64,000 nt of DNA, taken from NCBI GenBank assembly GCA_003116875.1, contig BCKT01000004.1, positions 1,138,201-1,202,200 of the forward strand, given 5' to 3'. The DNA is from Takashimella koratensis (taxonomy: Eukaryota > Basidiomycota > Tremellomycetes > Trichosporonales > Tetragoniomycetaceae). Positions 58,291-64,000 of this stretch are shown here, in pieces. The position numbers and the translations under genes are program-made. Under the pieces are notes generated by a model, which was not told the origin of the DNA, made no database searches, and worked only from the letters and a program-made list of their open reading frames with translations. Numbering within the stretch: the first letter of the stretch is position 1; each line of letters begins with the position of its first letter.

Positions 58291-60528
58291 CTAAACCTGC
58301 GTCACCCATACAACCTTGCTATCGTAGTCACCCTCCCATTCCAGGGCAAGGCCCCGGTGGACCAAAGTGCTCCCAGAGTACACCGACGACTCTCCATCAA
58401 TCTCTACATTATACGATGCCGATAGATCCAAACTCCCACGCGCCAAGGGGAGCAGCGGTGTGGTCATCCCGATTGTCCCAGACTTTTGAAACGCCAAAAC
58501 GACCGTCTCTTTCCCGAGCGAGTATTGTACCGCTGGCCAGTTACTCTGAAGCGGTGTGGCTAGGCGGTACATTTCGCCCTGGAGTACGAGTGGCTGAACG
58601 CGATCACTGAGCTTGATCAGTTCTGTGATCTCTTGGCGCTCGGTGGTTCCGAGTCGGGTCGGGTCGAGCTCGAGTCCGAAACTCCCGCCCATCATGGCGA
58701 CGTGGGCGCGGAACGACAAGGGCGTGGTTCGGTAAACTTGGTGATTGGGTACAGCGGAGACGTGACAGCCCATTGTAGACGCTGGGTAAGCGAGGCAGGT
58801 CCCGAACTGGATCGAAAGCCGTTCTAGGCCATCGGTATCGTCAGATGTCCAGTGCCAGGGCCAATAGTGTAATAAACCAGGATCAAACCTGCCCCCTCCT
58901 GACGCGCACCCTTCCCACATCACATGCGGGAATCGAGTGGTGAGCGTGTCGATGACCCGGTAGATTCCGAGAGTATACCAATGCGAGCTGGATGGACTGG
59001 GGGTCTCGTGCATCCCCCTGTTCAGATCCCACTTGACATACGAAATCGGCGCGCTAGAGAGGAGACGGGTGATGGCGTCAATGATGTACTCCTGAACTTC
59101 CACGAGGCCCAGGTTAAGAACGAGCTGATTACGCTGGAGTGTGCGCTCGTGGTCGCCTGCATGGAGGACCCAGTCGGGGTGTTGCTCGTATAGCTCCGAT
59201 CTGGGGTTGACCATCTCTGGTTCCACCCAGATCCCAAACTGCAGACCCTCGGCAGTGACGCGTCGGACGAAACTATCCAGACCGTCCGGGAACCGCTTGG
59301 CATTCGGTGTCCAGTCCCCCAAGCCCGCGGTATCGCTAGTCCGTGGATACTTGTTCCCAAACCACCCGTCGTCCATGACGAACAATCTGACACCTAGCGG
59401 CGCCGAAGCTTGCGCAATCTTCAACAGCACCTCGCTGTCAAAGTCAAAATACGTCCCTTCCCAGTTATTCAGCAGCGGAGGTCGAGGTTGACGGACGAGG
59501 GGGCTTCGAATCAAGTGGTCTCGGAATAGTCGGTGGGTGAGTCGACTCATACCCCCGAGTCCCGCGGAGCTGAACGTCGCGATACACTCGGGCGTGGTGA
59601 ATGATTCGCCGGGACTGATGTCCCAAGCGAACTGCAAGGGGTTCAGACCGGCACTGACTCGTACGTCCCCCCATGGGACCTGCTCGACTTGAAACTCGTG
59701 TGACCCGGAATAGACGAGATGGAACGCGATCGCTTGACCAGCTGTCTCGGTCGTTTGGGAGTGGACCATGGCGATGAATGGTTTGAACATGTGGGAGGAG
59801 AACCCGGCGTTGCTTCGGAACCTAAGGATCAGCACAGTATCGGTGTTGTCGCTCACCCTTGGGTCCCAAACTCCACTTTGCGACGAGTCTCGCGGGCCTC
59901 CCGCGCCCAATCTCCACATAGCTGCACCATCTCCCAGTCGTTCCTAGGCAGGTCCACGCTCAGGCTCGCCGCATGCTCCAGAATCACCTTCCTCTCACTG
60001 CTATTAGTGATTGTGACGCTTCTCGTTATCGAGTCGTACTCTGGGAAGATAGCGTAGGACAGGATCGCTGTGATCCCGCTCGATTCATCGACCATATTAA
60101 CCAAGAGCGTTTTGGCTGCTTTCTCGTCCCCATAAGTCGCAGGTAGACCAGGGAGGACTTTTTTCCCTTCCTCGATAGCGTAGTCGACGTACTTGAACGC
60201 AGAGACGGTATGACCAGTAGCATGTCGGATATGGATAGCGGGGTTCCCGAAATCGCCTCGACCAAGATCAGGCCACTCTTTACGCCCCTTGACCTGTGCC
60301 CCGTTCCACCCGTGCACCACGCGCTTCTTGGCTAGAGGGACAGAGTCGATAGGGCAACCAAAGTGGTCGTTGATCAATTCGCCAGTCGAGTCGACATGGA
60401 ACAGGTAGGAGCAATCACGACCTTGCAAGTGAAACCGTCGGGTTTTCTCGTCCACGGCTGTACGAATATTAATCGGGTGACGCAGAAAGAACGAGCTGGA
60501 GCTGATGAAAGCCGTACTCACTGATCAT
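58291..60528 (-). CDS. Alpha-galactosidase, glycoside hydrolase family 36
   Basis: This enzyme removes terminal alpha-linked galactose from melibiose/raffinose-type sugars. An N-terminal beta-sandwich (FHLQGRDCSYLFHVDSTGEL; GNPAIHIRHATGHTVSAFKY) precedes the barrel. The barrel has NNWEGTYFDF, LFVMDDGWFG, GIWVEPEMVN, the nucleophile motif YVKWDLNRGM and the acid/base motif WTSDDTDGLERL. About 730 aa. No signal peptide is visible, so it is probably intracellular, as usual for GH36. First exon ATGATCA (60528) splices to CCGTGGACG, giving MITVDEKTRRF; an upstream extension of the open frame cannot be excluded. It is divergent from the Nudix gene (295 bp). Confidence 0.92.
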
Positions 60529-60823
60529 CGTGAACTGAATGGTAGGAAAGTGCGACACCAGCGCAATTGTGTATGAACGGTAAAGTTGATGTTGAAAGGG
60601 AGATCGAGGTCAGCTGGACGCTTTACCCGTTGGCACGTTGGGTCTCCTCGCAGTCGCAGTCGGTTCAAGTCCATGCCGGAGGACCGGAAACAATGCCGAG
60701 ATTACAGCGATAGGTTGGGCCAGGTCAACCAACTGCCACATCCCTGCCTGCCTGTCCTGAGCTGTTTGAATCCGCCCAAGTCTCACGTCACTCTTCGATC
60801 GCATCCCTCACTTGACATCAACA

Positions 60824-61741
60824 ATGACCAAGTCGAAAACGGCACGGGACGTTGCTCTCGCCATTGTATTCTGCGAGTCGACACATCGGATGTTGATGGT
60901 GACGAGCCGTAAGCATCCACACCTATGGATCTGTAAGTCTGGTTTGTGTGTGGACCGAGGGCCGCGGGTAGGGGATAGCCGGAGTGGAGAGTGGAGAGAG
61001 AGAGAGAGTCAGTCTGTCCCCCTTCCTTTGAGCAGGATTGATCGGCACACGACCTGCTCACACGGACGCTGCGTGATGGGCTGACGCGCTGATATGTTGA
61101 TATGTTGAAATGCTGATATGCTGACGTACACAGTACCCAAGGGCGGAGTTGAGAAAGGGGAAACATCAGGCGCCGCTGCTGTCCGTGAATCACACGAAGA
61201 AGCAGGTACCCCTCTCACTTTGGGAATCCCTGCCGAGTCGGACAAGTTGGCAACGATTGATTTACCGGAATCGAAGCATCAAAAACGAGCAGCGGTGTGG
61301 CATGTCCATGCTGTGAAGGCTGACGAAGAGGGTTTGTTACCAGATTGGTAAGTCCAAAGTCCCACGCGCAAGCAGAGGCAGGATAACGAATAAGGATGAA
61401 GGGAGGGTAAGGGCAGTCCTGGGTCGCTGGGGGTTGAGGCTGACTGTTTTGTGAACAGGTTGGAGAAACATGAGAGGAAGAGGGAATGGGTTTCCCCGAA
61501 AGAAGCGATATCAAGGATTCAAGCATGGTATACCGATTCGAATGCTCGAGACGAAGTGGACGTCGACGTTGATGTAGAAAGCGGGGAAGTTGAGGATGAG
61601 GCAAGAGGTGAAGAGAAGGAGAAGGGGCACGAGAAAGGGTCGAAGAAGGGAGCGAAGAAGAGGGAGAAGGGAGGGGCAATGGAACGTGCCGTTCAAGCCT
61701 TTGTCGACGTCTACGGCTGGGGTCCGGAAGGGGAACTGTGA
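60824..61741 (+). CDS. DDP1: Diphosphoinositol polyphosphate phosphohydrolase (Nudix, DDP1/Aps1-like)
   Basis: This hydrolase acts on inositol pyrophosphates and diadenosine polyphosphates. Exon 1, MTKSKTARDVALAIVFCEST ... KHPHLWI, splices to LPKGGVEKGETSGAAAVRES and HEEAGT, together giving a complete Nudix box (GX5EX7REXXEEXG) with the LPKGG motif of the subfamily. Exon 3 begins LEKHERKREWVSPKEAI. A Glu/Lys-rich insert (GEEKEKGHEKGSKKGAKKRE) precedes the C-terminal helix AMERAVQAFVDVYGWG. Intron 1 is long for this window (about 190 nt) and contains tandem TGATATGTTGATATGTTGA units just before its acceptor. Stop 61739-61741. Confidence 0.88.
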
Positions 61742-62041
61742 CCTTGGCGGGACTAGATCACTGGGGCGTTGAAGGGTAGCCAAGGATATTTAGATTCAAA
61801 TCAAAGCGACTGGAGAGGTATTGGACTGTACCCAATCTATACTTGTAGCTCGTATCGCAAAACATAACAAAACTGCAATCAGCTTGATACTTGGGAAAGG
61901 AAGTGCGTCAAAACATGCATTGCGAAACGTATAGTTTACTAAAGAGTGCGAAACGTCAAGGGAAGTACAGCTTGGAGCTTGGAGCTTACAACTTTATTGG
62001 ACTACTACTACATCATACGAGATCAGAACTGCTACTGCTAC

Positions 62042-62076
<35 letters not shown>

Positions 62077-62146
62077 ACGGCGGCGGCGGCGGTGGTAGTG
62101 GTGGTGGTATTGGTAGGGTATACAAACCGAACATTCGTGCCCCGCA
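61742..62146. other. Convergent 3' flanks with trinucleotide repeats
   Basis: About 400 bp. A pure (CTG)11 tract at 62044-62076, followed by GGC/GGT repeats to about 62112, lies in the presumed 3' UTR of the lipase gene, where its transcript would read (CAG)11. Confidence 0.6.
62044..62076. repeat. (CTG)11 trinucleotide microsatellite
   Basis: Eleven uninterrupted CTG units, about 70 nt past the stop of the lipase-like gene on the opposite strand. Confidence 0.9.
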
Positions 62147-64000
62147 TTACGCCTCGTCATCCGACTGAACCGCCGAATCCGTCTCTCCCATTCCAAAAGT
62201 CGCTTCCACCCTTCGTCTCCTCATCAACTCTGCTTCCGTCACATTCCCAACTTGTGGAGTTCCGAACCCTGCTGCGGCAAGTGCGGGGCTCGCAGCTCTC
62301 GCACCAGCCACGGCCGCAGCGACGAGCGAGTTTGTCTGCCTGAGTGATGCTGGAGTGGGCGCGAGCCCTCCTGTTCCGCCATGTCCAGAACCCGAGACGC
62401 CCGGCCCAACAGAGGCGGTACCGCTTGGACCCGCGCCGCTGGGTCCTTCATAACCCGGATGAGGGTGGGAGTGTTGGTGTCCGAAATGAGGGCGACCCGA
62501 ACCTCGATGCGGCCACTCACGCGGTGTCCCTGCTCCCGCTGGAGCCGAGGCCGCACCGCCTCCTGCTGTCGAGGCACCACGAGACCCGGAGAAGAACGCA
62601 AACGCTCCCGATCCTTTAGGCGGGGGCACTGGTGTCCCCAGCACCCTTGTACCGAGCGGCGGGGTACGCACGATCATTGCCTCCCCTGACGAACCGGTCT
62701 CGTCAGCATCAAACTTTGGCGCCGAGGTCGACCGGTGCAACTCCAGGGTCTCCTTCGACGGCCGCCTCGGGACAGGGTTGAATCGCGACGGCGGCGGGGT
62801 GCGGCGTTTCGTCTTGGGCGTGAACGTGAGGACACCTTCGGAGGAATCTTCGTCGTCGCCTGCTGCGTCGGGTGCGAGGGCGCCGCCGAGGTCGGCACCG
62901 CCCAGGGGTTTCCCGCTCGGCGTCTGGGCGTACTCCCTACCCGGCCGGACGTGGGTCGACGTCGGCACTGGCGGACCCACTTCCGCGGTAGGGGAGAGCA
63001 TCACCGGGGCACCGGGCGAGAACGCCGCTCGTGCTGCCGCGTGAGCCGCTGCGATATCTTGGATATCTCGCTCGATGATTCGGGCTCTCTCAAACGACTC
63101 GTCGATCCAATCTGCCATCTCAAGGAGTACCGGTTGCACCTCACGCATGAGCGAAGTCATCTGCATGAACCCGTGTCCCCAACCCTCGATGATCCGCATC
63201 TGCACCCAATCGTCGTCCGTCTCCCGCAAGATATGATCGGGAAGGTGCTGCGGCTGCTGTTGTTGCTGCTGTTGTGGCGACGGCTGGGTTCCAGTCATAC
63301 GTAGGGACTCGCCATACTTTGCGCTCCGGTTGGTCGAGGACGTTGATTCGGCGTGGGCCCGACGAGATCGTTTCGCTTCTCGGATCTTGCCAGCGAGGAT
63401 CACCGTGTCGTCCACAAACGGATCTCGTTCCCCGCAGATAAGGTAGACGGGCGGGAAGTGGGCCAGGTTCTCGGGCGGGGAAAGGATTGGCGAAACGTAA
63501 TAATCCGTCTCAAAGTCGGGACATCGTCTAGGACCTATATAGAGAATAGCCATGGCGCGCATCTACCCAAATCAGCTATTGCAGTTTGATATCACTCACC
63601 ATAGTTGGCGAGATGATTCGATCTTGAAAGTAACCAACTCGACTCGTCATTGTCAACCTCGTCCCAATCGGTGCTTTCTTCTTCTTCACCACCATATCCT
63701 CCACCTCTTCCTCGTCCTCTGTCCTGCCTGCGACCTGACCCGCGCCCAACATCTTTGACTCGTCATTCTCCATCGGGAGAGGCGACGCCGTCTTGCTACT
63801 CATAAACGACAACTCCTTGTATTCAATCTTGGGCGTCTTGACTCTTTCACGTAGCGACTTGTCTGCTTCACGTCTGTTATCTGGTTCACGCTGACCGACC
63901 TGGACATCGTGTTCATCCTCTTCAGAGTCGGAGGGCTCAGAGACATTGTCGTCAGCTGCGGATTCGTCCTCGGTCGTTGTTCCCGGTGTGAGCCAAGTTG
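62147..64000 (-). CDS. HSL-like alpha/beta-hydrolase (lipase/esterase), 5' part beyond the window
   Basis: Only the C-terminal portion is present. The exon reaching the window edge encodes an acidic, disordered insert (TEDESAADDNVSEPSDSEED ...) and ends VGYFQDRIISPTM. After a short intron, MRAMAILYIGPRRCPDFETD leads into YVSPILSPPENLAHFPPVYL and the catalytic-acid motif GERDPFVDDTV. The catalytic His is in EGWGHGFMQM. A polyglutamine run (PQQQQQQQPQ, about 63255-63285) lies between them. A disordered Pro/Gly/Ser-rich tail of about 300 residues ends SAVQSDDEA at 62147. The nucleophile elbow and oxyanion HGG motif must lie upstream of the window. Steryl-ester or hormone-sensitive-lipase-like activity is inferred. 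Confidence 0.8.

Noticed and set aside
1..64000. tRNA genes, rRNA, CRISPR arrays, retroelement or DNA-transposon proteins
   Set aside because: No convincing tRNA A/B-box pair, no rRNA-like sequence, no spaced direct-repeat array and no reverse transcriptase, integrase or transposase motif was seen on either strand by eye; a tRNAscan or RepeatMasker run would be decisive.

Overview
The window is nuclear DNA from a basidiomycete yeast, most likely a tremellomycete (Cryptococcus/Trichosporon side). The evidence is the dense spacing of genes on both strands, the very many 35-70 nt introns with GT-AG (occasionally GC-AG) ends and CTGAC/CTAAC branch sites, and the family content. The genus is inference. 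I found no rRNA, tRNA, CRISPR array or recognisable transposon. A run of N sits inside a (GT)n tract near 41.2 kb.

Layout. 0-22 kb is conserved housekeeping: a gene tail (1-212), a CSC1/OSCA-type channel, the 2-oxoglutarate dehydrogenase E2 (KGD2), a Ste6-like ABC exporter, an L-fuconate dehydratase-type enolase, ubiquilin Dsk2, coactosin, SRP receptor beta and PMP3. 42-64 kb is also conserved: AP-2 mu, valyl-tRNA synthetase with two start codons, a disordered hypothetical protein, a Pep12-type syntaxin, a small membrane protein, flavocytochrome b2, a GH36 alpha-galactosidase, a diphosphoinositol-polyphosphate Nudix hydrolase and the 3' part of an HSL-like lipase. Many neighbours are divergent pairs that share a short promoter.

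22-42 kb is different. Eight small, helical, cytosolic-looking genes that I cannot assign to any known family lie among three conserved genes (a Ser/Thr-rich cell-surface sensor, a triose-phosphate/nucleotide-sugar transporter and an FTR1 iron permease). They fall into two families. Family 1 has five members (D 22258-22907 -, A 26304-26948 +, E 32061-32969 +, C 33490-34151 +, B 41446-42218 +). Family 2 has three (F 23142-24088 -, G 24706-25639 -, H 39830-40926 +). Within each family the proteins are strongly diverged, yet the introns fall at the same places, all phase 0, and key exons have the same length (about 37 codons in family 1; 33 and 26 codons in family 2). A member of family 1 lies beside a member of family 2 three times (D-F, G-A, H-B). 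Three family-1 upstream regions carry the same GCCATCATTT word, two of them as an identical 14-mer. Member C has an in-frame stop, and a decayed copy of a 'family gene plus transporter 3' end' segment lies at 31.2-31.8 kb. This is an actively duplicating and decaying, apparently lineage-specific two-family gene cluster, and it is the best candidate here for an undescribed system. Its function cannot be read from sequence alone.
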